A stretch of DNA of 64,000 bases from Ampelocalamus luodianensis. Taxonomy: Eukaryota; Streptophyta; Magnoliopsida; Poales; Poaceae. The stretch is from assembly GCA_036346255.1 (NCBI GenBank), contig CM070620.1, positions 33,601,609 through 33,665,608 on the forward strand. The letters run 5' to 3'. The notes beneath the pieces are model-generated. The model searched no databases and was not told the DNA's origin. It worked only from the letters and a program-made list of their open reading frames with translations. Positions 23,571 through 33,706 of the stretch are shown in pieces (the stretch's first letter is position 1; each line of letters opens with the position of its first letter). The translations under genes and the position numbers were made by a program.

Positions 23571-24160
23571 CTGGTCGGAAAAAGGACAACATATCTAGTC
23601 GAAGTCTCTCCTCTCTACATGTGGTCCTGCCCGCTGGAAGCAGCTTCCTAATGTTGCCTTGTTCTTTACTATATCAACTAGTACAAAGGTTATCGGGCTC
23701 AGAAACATGGTCGAAAGTTGTTAAGCAAATTCATGTCACCTTAGCTTATTTTGAAAAAATAATCTAAGAAGAGTGCACCTTTGAGATAGGTTCGACTACT
23801 TTTCAATTATCTTGATTGGTTTTTACTGGCCGGAGGAAGAAACACACCTAGTCGAAGCTTCTCATTTCTGCACGTGGTCCTGCCCACTAGAAGGAACTTC
23901 CTAGCGTCCATCCGTTTCCTACTTTTGCTGCCAGGATAACTCCGTCAGGAAAAACGAAAATAGTCGAACGAATCCGTAAGGTCCTCTAGATGTTTGTTTT
24001 GCTCAAGTTGTCGTTATTGATTTGATTAATCTGGTCAGAGATGGTAACATCACCTAGTCGAAGACTTTTTTCTCTGCACGTGGTCTTGCCCACTAGAGGG
24101 AACTTCCTAGCGTCGATCTGCTTTCTAGTCTCTCGAACTAGTGCAAGATAATCGATACTC
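23571..24160 (+). repeat. Three diverged copies of a module in element E 3' region
   Basis: Copies start at 23571 (CTGGTCGGAA), 23826 (CTGGCCGGAGG) and 24031 (CTGGTCAGAG). Each continues with CTAGTCGAAG, a pyrimidine stretch, CACGTGGTCCTGCCC-like sequence and GAACTTCCTAGCGTC. Spacing is 255 and 205 bp. No coding function is evident. The 87-codon frame at 23507-23767 covers the first copy only and is probably chance. Confidence 0.7.
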
Positions 24161-24535
24161 GAAAACTATAAGTCGAAGAAACCTCTATGTTTTCAGGAAC
24201 CCTTTCTTCACTACTTTCTTAGTTTATTCCTAATAAACTAAGTAAGTAGTCGGGGGCTAAGATAAAGTTATAAACATGACTTTATTTCTTAGTCTTAGTT
24301 TTTCCGAGTTATCATCTTACGAGTTACTAACTAATCTACGAGATGTTCACAGGGAAAAGGAAGGAGAAAGGAGGAATCGTTCATATCTGGTTTGATTATT
24401 TCTTCCTCTTTCATTATCTTACGAGTTACTAACTACTCTACGAGATGATTTGCAGGAAAAAGAAAGGATCATATATTTATGCATCATCACAAAAAAAACT
24501 TGTCTCTACAAAAATGTGTTACAAGACTACTCTGA

Positions 24536-25446
24536 TCAAGGAGATTCTATCTGCATCTCCTCTGCGACCTTCTCGCCAACCGATTGCATCTCTTCGATGA
24601 GCTTCTCTGCTTCAGATTCGGTGCAGTCGAAGTCGGCTTCAACAGAATGAGGATTAAGGTTAGGATCACGGGCCATGAGTTTTGCTAAAACAAAGCTCAC
24701 AACCCCTTTAACCGCTTCCCTTATCGAATCATTATGGTTGGTCTTCAGAGTAGACACCAACTCTTGTAGAGTACCGACTTGTTCCCCAATGGCACTCGTA
24801 TAAGCATACATCGTTTCGTCGCGAGGAGCAACCCTCCCGGCACGAAGTCCATCGAGTACATTGTTCAGAAGTGAGATATTATCTTGAAGATTAATCTTTA
24901 TTGATTTCATCTCCTCCTGGGAACGAGTCGAAGCCTCATGGAGTTGTTTTATTTCAATCAATCGATCTAAAAAGAGTAAGGATTTATTAAATGAAACGAT
25001 TCTATGAGAAGATAAAACAAACCGATAACAAATAAAAGTTCCACTTACCAGCTAATTGAGAACCCAAGTTCTCAATTTCTTGATCTTTCTCCTTTGCGAT
25101 ATGGGAGATTTCACGGACAACTGAGACTTCTCCCTGACCTCGATCTGGAGAGCCCCCACCTCAGCCTGAAGGGCCTTATTCTCGGCTTCTTTTTCTACAA
25201 AGGAATGAGAGTTTTTTAAAAAAGGAGGGGGGACAAAGACCAAGATCAGAAGCAGTCGTAATTACACGTACTGTTTATTTTTTCCTGTAACCTCCGAGTT
25301 GCAGAGTTAGCCTCCTGAAGCTTCTTCAGGAGGTCGGCGGCTTTATCCCTTAGCTTTTTCGACTCGGCTTTTTCAAAGTCGAGTGAATCAGCCAAGGTCT
25401 TTTTGTCGCTCTTAAACCTGAAAAGGTAAATGGAAGACATGAACAC
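24536..25446 (-). CDS. Antisense spliced coiled-coil gene of element E (C-terminal exons)
   Basis: Three minus-strand exons join through introns with GT-AG ends. An exon from about 25418 to 25272 (acceptor TTTTCAG; words KKTLADSLDFEKAESKK and KLQEANSATRRLQEK) is followed by intron 25271-25195, exon 25194-25049, intron 25048-24967 (GTAAGTGG to TTTTTAG) and last exon 24966-24536. The product is a Leu/Glu/Lys-rich coiled coil with a C-terminal tail rich in Glu (SEAEKLIEEMQSVGEK). It resembles the coiled-coil ends of the 'putative gypsy-type transposon' (Transposase_28-like) proteins carried by grass elements; I infer this from style, not from an alignment. A possible upstream exon lies at about 25630-25740 (donor GGTGAGTAAC). 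An N-terminal domain is not visible, so this copy may be truncated. Role unknown. Confidence 0.55.
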
Positions 25447-25458
25447 ACTTAAACAAGT

Positions 25459-25575
25459 GGTCGTAAGTGTTTCTACGACCGATGAGTGGTTGTAAGCTAT
25501 TCTACGACTACCCCCTAGTCGTAAGTTTTTTTACGACTAGTAACAAGTCGTAAGTTTTTCTACGATAACCTTCTA
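25459..25575 (+). repeat. Hairpin array, cluster 1 (GTCGTAAG...CTACGAC)
   Basis: Four short hairpins of the form (G/A)GTCGTA, AAG plus 4-6 nt, TACGAC(C/T), spaced about 28-30 bp, lie just upstream of the antisense exons. A lone copy is at 25815-25840. One stem (25488 on) uses two G-U pairs when read as plus-strand RNA. Confidence 0.7.
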
Positions 25576-26002
25576 CGAGTACTGAACAAGTAATCAGAAC
25601 GATTACGAGAGTCGGTTACTCACCACCTCTCTGCTTGATCCCAACAGTCTCCACCGCTTCGGGAATTGCTCCGACGGACAGGCTTTTTACCTGCCCGTTC
25701 GAAAGTCCCAAGATACTTTTCACACCTCAAGCGAAATTACCATCTTGACCCCCAGGTCAAATGCAAAGCCGATCGGAAAAGTTTTGCTTCCGATCATGAG
25801 GCCACGATCGCTCCAAAGTCGTAAGAAATTCTATGACTACCTTTCAATCATAATATTCTTAACAAGTTACCTCGATCAAGCATATTTCTAGTCGAGAGAA
25901 ACGTTTGTTAAAGAGTTTTTCCTTCAACGTTCTTCCTACGACCTCCTAATGGTTGAAAGATCATCTACAACCCTTCGGTCAAGTACGCCATTTTCACTTG
26001 AA

Positions 26003-26012
26003 GCTGGGGGGC
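26003..26012 (+). promoter_or_regulatory. Element E polypurine tract
   Basis: The purine run in GAAGCTGGGGGGCTAGA lies immediately before the LTR start TGACGAGG at 26017. The position fits the plus-strand primer of this element. Confidence 0.65.
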
Positions 26013-26116
26013 TAGATGACGAGGATCTAATAATCCTCATTTTATTATTCCATAATCATGTAATATAACGTCACATGGCATACCCCCTAATATTAGAAGG
26101 GGAGAGCAAGTTAGGT

Positions 26117-26285
26117 AGTCGTAAGATCTCCTACGACTACCCCCCTAGTCGTAAGCATCTCTACGACTATGGTGTAATCGTAAGTCCTGCTACGATTACG
26201 TCCGGTCGTAAGTCTTCTGCGACCAGTACCCAGTCGTAAGATTTTCTACGACTACCCGCCTGGTCGTAAGTCCTTTTATGACCAG
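26117..26285 (+). repeat. Hairpin array, cluster 2, inside E LTR
   Basis: Six units about 27-30 bp apart. Arms vary together: AGTCGTA with TACGACT, AATCGTA with TACGATT, GGTCGTA with TGCGACC, and GGTCGTA with TATGACC. The last two keep pairing only through G-U wobble on the plus-strand RNA. Confidence 0.75.
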
Positions 26286-26527
26286 CTCTGCCACGACTTC
26301 CTCACAATTAACTAGGTCCACTCATCAGAAGGCCCATTTAATAGTGGGAATCTAAGCAGTCAAAATACGTAGTTATGCCTGATTTAACTACAGATAATTC
26401 TCCACTATCTCTGACTGATAACTATTTGACAGTATGGGGAGGTTACTACTCCGTAATTACTCTCATTATTACGTAATAATGGTGAGCGACTAATTAGCTT
26501 GGAACGACAACGGCCACCACTGCGTAG

Positions 26528-26535
26528 TATAAATA
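26528..26535 (+). promoter_or_regulatory. TATA box of element E LTR
   Basis: TATAAATA in a GC-flanked context about 240 bp before the LTR end, the expected place for the U3/R boundary of a 750 bp LTR. Confidence 0.6.
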
Positions 26536-26766
26536 AGTGTCTTTTAGAGATAGAAAGGGGGAGGCTTTCTAGACAGTGAGTAAGATCCTTGACGGACTGT
26601 AATCCAGATACCCAATACAAGAAACACAGGAGTAGGGTCGTTATTCTCACCTGAGAAGGCCCGAACCTGTATAAAAATCCACGTGTCTCTCTCGTCTGCG
26701 TGATCAATTGTGGAGACCTCCCGAATCAAACAATCTTTACGTAAGATCGGTTCTAAAACACCGACA

Positions 26767-27940
26767 CTCCTCAAGCAAAGAAAGAGCTAGAGGTGGTGTA
26801 AAAGAACACCAGGAGGGTTTTGGGGAGCTTATAAAGCTAAAGGATTAGGGTTTGGCAACAAACGAGATTTTCGGGTGTTAGGTCCATAGGGCTGCCATAG
26901 CCCGAAAAAGAAGTGATGGGGTGCAGGAGTAAGGCATGGGCATGGTCGAAATCGCCTGCGCCCACGAATTGCCGGAAAAAGGGACGTTGACAAGGGAACA
27001 TGATTTGATAGTGCCATGCCTCTCTCTCTCCCTTTCTCTTTGTTCACGCACGGCGCGAGGAGGAAGATGGCTAGAGAAAAGGCTAGGACGCTGTGAGCCG
27101 TCGGTTGAGAACGAACAGCTCAGATCGCTCCACGTCTCTGAGGTTCAAAACAATAGGGGAGATCGCAAGCATTGGATAAAAAATTAATGGTCACGATTTA
27201 ACGTGTCCTCCGAGTGACCCAACGGCGCACTTAATCTGGGCGCTCAGATCTTGATCCAACGGCCAAAATGAGTGGGTGCTTCGCGAGTTCCGAACGGCCC
27301 AATCAATGCGAGCTGTTCGATGAAAATCTAACGGCTAAGATCGATAGCGCATTTTAAAAGGAGGCCGGGTGCAGTTAGTTGACTGGACCAAAACAAGTGG
27401 CTCGAGCCCGAGTCTGACTCGAACCCGAGGAACAGTGAAATCAGGTTTGGGTTTTAAATTTAAGCTGGGACTTTGAGGAATTTTTAGGGATAGCAAAAGA
27501 ACTCCAAAAATTCTGAAATGTTTACAGGAGCTTGCTAACTTAGATATTAACCTTGTGTAAAATTTTCAAAGGTTTTTATGCAATGCATTTTTCTCCAAAA
27601 ATTCTGCATGGTTCTGGTTTAAGGTTTGACTGAAAGTCAAATAGGTTTGACTGCCTTCTAAAATATTCAAACAATTCATAAAAATTGTGAAATTTTCCAG
27701 AGGGGTCACATACCATCCCTAGAACTTAGAAAAAAATATTTCCAAAGGATGATCACAAGATTTGACAAGATTGTTTTTGGAAGACAGGGTTTTGGATCAA
27801 AAGACTTGTGACTTTGTATTCCCATAATCCTTGTACAAGAATTGTTTAGCTCATACAGGAAATACATGATGTAAGAAAAAGTTTTAATTTCAACTCATTT
27901 TCTTACATTTGAAACACAAGTCTAAAGTTGGGATGTTACA
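26767..27940 (-). mobile_element. Element F: right part of an A-family LTR
   Basis: It aligns with the end of solo LTR G (about 62300-63514) and more loosely with A (4250-5309). Landmarks are CCAGGAG..GGGG..GCTTATAAAG, ATTAGGGTTT, the GATCCAACGG words, CTTGCTAACT, and the terminus TTGGGATGTTACA. It is cut on the left by element E. The five bases after it are TGATC (27941-27945), a candidate target duplication whose partner is outside the window. On the minus strand the promoter has a telo-box (AAACCCTAA, 26845-26853) upstream of CTTTATAAG (26828-26836). Confidence 0.82.
26828..26853 (-). promoter_or_regulatory. Minus-strand TATA with upstream telo-box in LTR F
   Basis: On the minus strand AAACCCTAA is followed 8 nt later by CTTTATAAG. 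Solo LTR G has the same pair at 62346-62374, so the arrangement is conserved within the family. Confidence 0.55.
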
Positions 27941-28184
27941 TGATCCATCGCACAGAACTGCTGCAATCGGTCATCATTGTCCATTTTGCGCCATGCTTGA
28001 GTCCAACCATCTCACCCGGTATCCACTATCGTTCTGGACCTTGATTCTCCTAACCAAGTCTTGATCCTTCTCACTGTTGACCATAGTTGACCACCAAGCC
28101 ACTTGTATAAGAATAGACAAAGAAATCAATTCTGGAACAAATTCTTCACAATTTAACCCACGTTAGTCAAAACATGTATCCATA
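27941..28184. other. Unassigned sequence right of the nest
   Basis: This is the first non-LTR sequence after the nest. Minus-strand reading gives short coding-like stretches in two frames (words DLVRRIKVQNDSGYRVRW and NDDRLQQFC), but nothing I recognise and no long frame. It could be a gene or transposon remnant. Confidence 0.3.
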
Positions 28185-28320
28185 ACCACTGTCTACGACC
28201 AGTGTCCAGGACCACTGTCTTCGACTAGTGTTGAGAACCACTGTCTTCGACCAGTGTCCACGACCACTGCCTACGATTAGTGTCCACGATCACTGTCTAC
28301 GACCAGTGTCTAGAACCACT
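28185..28320. repeat. 26 bp tandem repeat, five copies, hairpin-forming
   Basis: Units begin ACCACTGTCTACGACCAGTG at 28185, 28211, 28237, 28263 and about 28289. Each contains CACTG facing CAGTG, so a unit can fold on itself. Confidence 0.8.
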
Positions 28321-28369
28321 CAGCACTCGATGAATAGTGCTCGCGATGAACAGAACTCGGAGCAACAGT

Positions 28370-28770
28370 ACTCGTAACTTTTGACCGCTCGGTACTCGAC
28401 TTGTAGCTGCTGTACTCGAAGATTTCGACCACTTGGCACTCGTAGCTATAGTATTCGTAGCTTTCGACCACCCGATACTCGTAGTTGCAGAACTAGAAGA
28501 TTTCGACCACTCTGCACTCGTAGCTACAATACTCGTAGCTTTCGACCACCCGATACTCGTAGCTGCAGTACTCAAAGATTCCGACCACTCTGTACTCGTA
28601 GCTACAATACTCGATGAACAGTACTCGAAGCTTTCGACCACTCGGCACTTGTAGCTACAGTACTCGCAGGCTACAGTGCTCGGCACTCGTTGCTATAGTA
28701 CTTGAAATCTATAGTACCCGGGGCTATAGTACTTGAAGTTTTCGACCACTCAGTACTTGGTTGCGGTCAA
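28370..28770. repeat. 39 bp minisatellite (13-codon period)
   Basis: The unit is TTCGACCACT, CNGCACTCGTAGCT, then A(C/T)AGTACTCGNAGCT-like sequence, repeated about eight times with variation and some partial units. Because 39 is a multiple of three, repetitive open frames appear on both strands (minus 28297-28686, plus 28381-28617). Their composition simply mirrors the repeat, so I do not call them genes. Confidence 0.8.
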
Positions 28771-28910
28771 GCCGATATTCCTGAACTCTGCAGAAAACGA
28801 GTGATTCAACAAACCTTCAACACTATTGTCAATTGTATCATCATCCTAAGACCATGAGCATATCCCAATGATATCCACATGTTTTATCTTAATTGACATG
28901 GATTTTTTCT

Positions 28911-29060
28911 TTTAATCTAGACTTTTATAATCTGGATCCACCACGATTGACGGTGTAAATCTATCTTTATCTTTTTTTACCGATTAATGTGAGAATTTCT
29001 AGCTATTGAGATGGAACGTGTGACTTCTTTTGACTCTACTTTAATAATATAATAGATAGA
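28911..29060 (+). repeat. Inverted-repeat arm 1
   Basis: The reverse complement of this stretch aligns at roughly 80% by eye with 30875-31012. Shared words are ATTAAAGTA.AGTCAAAAGAAGTC, GCTAGAAATT, ATCGTGGTGG.TCCA and ATTATAA..GTCTA. The arms face each other across 1.8 kb. They may be two copies of one dispersed element or the ends of a larger one. Confidence 0.65.
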
Positions 29061-30441
29061 TTTCTATTAGAAGTTTTGTTTCTTGTGGGTAGTTTTTTTT
29101 TCCTTCTGTTTTTTGTTACAGGTTTCTTAGGGGTGAAAGAGAGGTTGTTAGGGAGAACATACCATTCCATTCACCACCACTCCACCACTACTTCCTGTTT
29201 AAGTAAAGATATTTTTATACTTTCAGTATATATTATCCTGGAGATTTCGATATCCTGACCCCGAATACCAGCCGTATCCTTGTGCTCGTTTCCGGGTATA
29301 CGTAAGCCTCCGGGTCATATATACAGCCGAGCACGAAGAACGCGACGCCGCTTAATTATTCTCCGGGTCACGGCCCGCACTTGTGCAAGGATAGAATCGT
29401 AATTATTATTTTCGGTGTAGTTGTTCCGTAAGCAAAACTCGAAGGAAAAAATTCTGTTTTTACCTAACAATGATCTGGAATATGCATGATTGCAACCTGC
29501 TGGGAGAGGGTGTTATATCTTTCTTTTTGCAAAAGAAAAGAGGAATTTCTTATAGTTAAAACCTGCATAAATAAAAGCCGTGGAAGGAATAACTACATGC
29601 AGGTCAAAGCAAGATCTAGATACATTGCTTGCTGGACCACCTGTTTATTTGAAGATGTTGACCATCAGCATCACGGTTCACGGATTCACGGGATCGTGTA
29701 ATCGTGACCGATTTCATCATTGAGCAGCATTCAAAATGGTTTGGCCCACTCAAATAATCTTTTATTTTTCACTAGAAATTTCCATAGGATATGAATACTG
29801 TATATATTTTCTTATCTGATTAACAAGTTCTCTCATATTCAAATTTCTATTCGAATTTGCATAAAGCTGTCATTTTATCGAGCAATTCGTATTCGCATTT
29901 GAATTCGATAGAGCAAGATGCACATTTTATTGCAATACACCTAATTAGTTGGACCTGTTTTTTCAATTTAATGTGAATTCATATTCCTTTAGGTGAAATG
30001 AATAAATAAGAGTGATTAACTTCATGGGGATAATGTGCTATTATTATCTTCACATGTATAAGTTACGAGGATATCCGGATCCGACTAAATTGAGTAGATA
30101 TTCGATTCAAATTTGCATTTGTTATGGCATTGATTCGTATAGGTATCCGATCATATTCAGATTCATATTTATTTTAAAAATACAAATACAAATATGATCT
30201 CACCACTATTCGATTTGTATCCGATATGTTTCCACTCCTCGTGGGTACGCTGTGATAAATAGTACTCTGTCTACTTAGCAAAGGATTTTATGTTTTCCCC
30301 CTATTCCGCGGACATCCACAAGAAAGTGTCGTAGTGAAGTCCGGCCGAGTTACAATGAGAGGGCACATGTTTGATTTTTCACTAGGGTGCAATGGGTTTA
30401 ATTAGGGGTTTTGTTGAGAGTTGGCTCTAGTTGTTGGCTTG
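29061..30441. other. Gene-free spacer between the inverted arms
   Basis: AT-rich, with a GC-richer patch at 29250-29400. A segment at 29820-30240 has recurring ATTCGAATTTGCAT and ATATCCGGATCCGA words resembling decayed grass MITE or terminal-inverted-repeat sequence. Open frames are short (60-71 codons) and featureless. Confidence 0.4.
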
Positions 30442-30444
30442 TTA

Positions 30445-30728
30445 GGGCATCTACAATGATACAGACAGTTGCTGTTTATAGCAACTCTCCATGTCACCTG
30501 TAGACAGTACTAAAGACAACATATACAATGAGTTGTCTTTTTACTTATCTTTGTAGATCATATAATCTTTTAATGCTTTCATGGACAACTTTTTGATTTT
30601 GGTGATACGGTCAGCTATGAGATTGTAGACATCATCTTTCTCTCTCTTTATTCTCTTTCCTCCACACCAGCAAAAAATCTATATGACAGAGACTATAGAT
30701 GACTGATGTAAACCCATTGTATATGACC
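30445..30728. mobile_element. Tourist-like MITE (PIF/Harbinger type)
   Basis: Terminal inverted repeats GGGCATCTACAATG (left) and, read inward from the right, GGTCATATACAATG match at 12 of 14 positions. The element is flanked by TTA on both sides (30442-30444, 30729-30731), the target duplication of PIF/Harbinger elements. It is 284 bp with no coding, the usual size of a non-autonomous MITE. It lies within the interval enclosed by the inverted arms. Confidence 0.82.
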
Positions 30729-30874
30729 TTATGGTGTCTATCCTAATTAAGGACCTATTTGCATAGAGGGGATTTGAGTTTAAACTAAATACTAAAATTT
30801 ATCTTTCATCCAAGCATACCCTAGAAAACATATAAAAACCATCTTAATTTTTTATGTGTATAAACTTGCAGATC

Positions 30875-31012
30875 TATTATCTTATTAAAGTAAAGTCAAA
30901 AGAAGTCACCACATTCGCTACCAAATGCTAGAAATTTCCTTGTTAATTGGTGCAAAAAGAAAAAGATCTACACTGTTGATCGTGGTGGGTCCAAATTATA
31001 ACGGTCTATATT
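30875..31012 (-). repeat. Inverted-repeat arm 2
   Basis: Partner of 28911-29060. A third, shorter similarity (AAAGTCACCACATTCG) occurs near 31762, so the sequence may be dispersed locally. Confidence 0.65.
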
Positions 31013-31019
31013 AAAAGAA

Positions 31020-31720
31020 AGAGTTCATACAACTACAATAAAAATAAAATTCGGAATAAGAAATAAAAAAATCAGCAATTTGATTTTCATATGAATTCCT
31101 AAGTAACAGAGTCTATGTCAAGCATGGTAAGACTGAAATTAAGAATAAAAATAAAACAAAATTAGTAATTTGATTTCCATACGAATTCCTAAGAAAATAT
31201 CTCTATAATTATAATTCAGAATAAAAATAAACAAAAAATGGCAACTAGATTTGTATATGAGATCCAAAAAAAGAAATTTGTAATAAAAATTAAATTAAAT
31301 TAACAATTTGATTTCGATACGAAGTCCAAAAAATATATAATTAGGAAAAAAATTAAAGGATAATTGGCAATTAGATTTGTATATGAAATCCAACAAAAAA
31401 ATAACTGAAATTCAGAATAAAAAATAAAATAAAATTAGCAATTTGATTTCAATACGAATTCCAGAGTAAAATCACTAAATGATTGTAATTTGGAATAAAA
31501 ATTAAAGAAAAATAGCAATTGTATTCGGATACAAATTCCAAGAGAAAAATAACTAAAATTCGGAATTAAAAATAAAAGAAAATTTTCAATTTCATTTCCA
31601 TATGAATTCCAAAGTAAAATTCTCAAATAACTAAAATTCGGAATAAATGAAATAAATTTAGCGATTTGATTGTATATGAACTCCAATAAAAATAGTTGAA
31701 ATGCTTAATAAAAATAAATA
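31020..31720. repeat. AT-rich degenerate tandem array
   Basis: A unit of about 70-85 bp recurs roughly nine times. Its consensus is AACTAAAATTCGGAATAAAA, AATAAAA, TTAGCAATTTGATTTC, then ATACGAATTCCAAA. The 83-codon minus frame at 31435-31686 is a product of the repeat. Confidence 0.75.
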
Positions 31721-33590
31721 TTATAACGAGGATGGCACGATAGTGTCGGAGGAGACACAAAAAAAGTCACCACATTCGTTCTCAAGGTCACGTGTTCTAT
31801 TATTGTTTTCTATGGAATAAAAAAATAAGAAATGTGAAATTTTGAATAGAAAATAAAATTTATAATAAGGATAACACGAATGGTATAGGAGAAGATCATG
31901 AAAGAGTCCACGGGGAAGCAAAGAGCTGAGACGGCAACGACAGAGATGAGGATAATGTCGTGCTGCTCACCTTAGCCGTTCAATAAGGACAATGTCGTGC
32001 TACTCACCGGAGCTATTGAAGAGAAACTCCAGTATTGAAGGAGCCAAGGGCCGCGATGACAAGTGGTGAGTGTTGGCGTTGTTAAAGAAGTTAGTGCTAA
32101 AGAAGCTCGATGATAGGGAAGACTTGGCAGAGAGGAGATGGAGATTTGGATTGAAGACGAGCTATGGACGATATAGAGGCCATCGGATAGCTAAGAGCGT
32201 GCCATTACTGGTAAGAGGCACGTCGTCGTTGACGATAGCGAAAATAGTCTCCATATCATTAGACAACGACTAAGGAAGACATGTTGGTATCAATGAAGAT
32301 GGGAGGTTATTGTGATTAGTGAGGAAGCCATGATGTTGAGTTGGCCAACGTCGAAAAAGAGAAGCGGCCGACACGAGAGAAAAGAACATTGGGTATGCAT
32401 AACATCGCATGTGTATGTACATGTATGCATCTGTACAAATATAAGTCCAGGCGTACAGAGACAGAGGAGCAAAAAGCTCAGAGTAGAGATAACGGAGTCG
32501 TAGGGAATATGCTCAGGATCACCGGAGAGAGCGTATCACGTGTCTCTAGCTGAGATCTATGAAGGTTGCATGTGTATGCGTGTTGATGTTGCAACGGTTA
32601 GCATTAAGTAATAATTAAGGAGAAGTAGAAGATAATTATGTGATATAGTATTGTATTGGAAGGGGTTACAGCTGAGAGAGATCGATCAAGATTTGGACTT
32701 ACTGTTAGGTTGAAGCAAAATTGTTGTGACGAGAGAGAAGAGATAGAAAACACATGGTTCGGTGGGGCAGTCAGCGTGTGAGGGAAGATAACTTCAAGGT
32801 AGGTCGTCTATGGTACATCGATGTATGTGTGAGCAATGTACTCTAATACTATGTAAATTAATAAGACAATTTACCGCACACATAATCAACGTATTGCTTG
32901 AGATTAAATAGAGGTACATGTGCACCCAAAGAATTTGGGGAAAAAATAACTAATAGAGTAAGAATAGAGGCATACAACTACATGATCTATGGATGATGGA
33001 GGGTGATTAGTTTCTAAGAACCCCAACAACTTATTATACTCAATGAATTTCTTCTATCAAAGCTCGTACTTCAATTACGTTTCTCAGGTTGTATTTTTTC
33101 TCAACCTTCTATTGTTATTTCCAATGTTTAGGATATCTTAAAAATCTAAATAGCCTACAAGATATGTAAATATATTCTAAGACATTTATACAAACTTCAA
33201 TATAAATCTAGCTACGCAAATACGCGGATCACTATGCTAATTCTTATAACATGACCTAATTTTGTGGCGCACATGGAGCTAGCACTAGATGCATCCGCTT
33301 GTAGAATTATTGGTATAGGAGAGCAACTGACCAAGTACGTACGTGTATGATCCAAGCTGCTGCATGCATACGGTTTTCATATTGCCGTGTGGTTCCTTCA
33401 AGAGGCGGCCGTCGATGGTCAGTACGTACTGTACTGCCCTAAAACACGGGAATAGCAAGTCAGCAACGATCCCTTTCTACTCATGCACGGTGTTGGACTG
33501 TTGGTACCTTGGCTTTCAAGGCACTTGTTCCTGTAGCATGCTGCAAATCTAGAAAGTGCTTTTCGAGAAGAAAGAAATCTAGAAAGAAGT
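31721..33590. other. Low-copy intergenic sequence, no gene seen
   Basis: No recognisable coding region. A short duplication (AATGTCGTGCT.CTCACC at 31953 and 31990) and scattered frames under 85 codons are all that I see. Confidence 0.4.
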
Positions 33591-33706
33591 ATACTAGCTA
33601 GTGTTGCTTGGCACATCGATCGCATTCTATGTGCGCTTGTTGCGATCTATACTAGCTAGTGTTGTTTGGCACATTGATCGTATTCTATGTGCGCGATCTC
33701 ACCAAC
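33591..33706. repeat. 58 bp direct tandem duplication
   Basis: ATACTAGCTAGTGTTG with GGCACAT.GATCG.ATTCTATGTGCGC occurs at 33591 and again at 33649, with a few substitutions. Confidence 0.85.

Larger units (their letters stand above)
22365..26766 (+). mobile_element. Element E: 3' half of a Tat-lineage Ty3/gypsy element
   Basis: It contains the integrase of a gypsy element without a chromodomain, then about 2.6 kb with repeats and a spliced gene on the opposite strand, a polypurine tract and a 750 bp 3' LTR. Antisense extra genes between pol and the 3' LTR are characteristic of Tat-lineage elements such as Grande and RIRE2 of grasses. The left half (5' LTR, gag, RT) is beyond insertion C and outside the window. 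Confidence 0.82.
26017..26766 (+). repeat. Element E 3' LTR
   Basis: About 750 bp from TGACGAGGATC to AACACCGACA, with a TATA box (TATAAATA, 26528-26535). The left boundary is fixed by the polypurine tract. The right boundary is where A-family LTR sequence (F) resumes. It carries the second hairpin cluster (26117-26285). Confidence 0.75.

Noticed and set aside
23507..23767. 86-codon plus-strand hydrophobic frame after E integrase
   Set aside because: It matches one copy of a triplicated non-coding module; the other copies do not keep the frame.
26117..26285. Evenly spaced repeats that could suggest a CRISPR array
   Set aside because: This is a plant nuclear sequence, the units vary and each is itself a hairpin with no unique spacers.
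27941..28184. Possible gene fragment on the minus strand
   Set aside because: Two short frames with coding-like wording but no identifiable family and no continuation.
28297..28686. 129-codon repetitive Ser/Ala-rich frame
   Set aside because: It is produced by the 39 bp repeat, with an equivalent frame on the other strand and no start context or domain.
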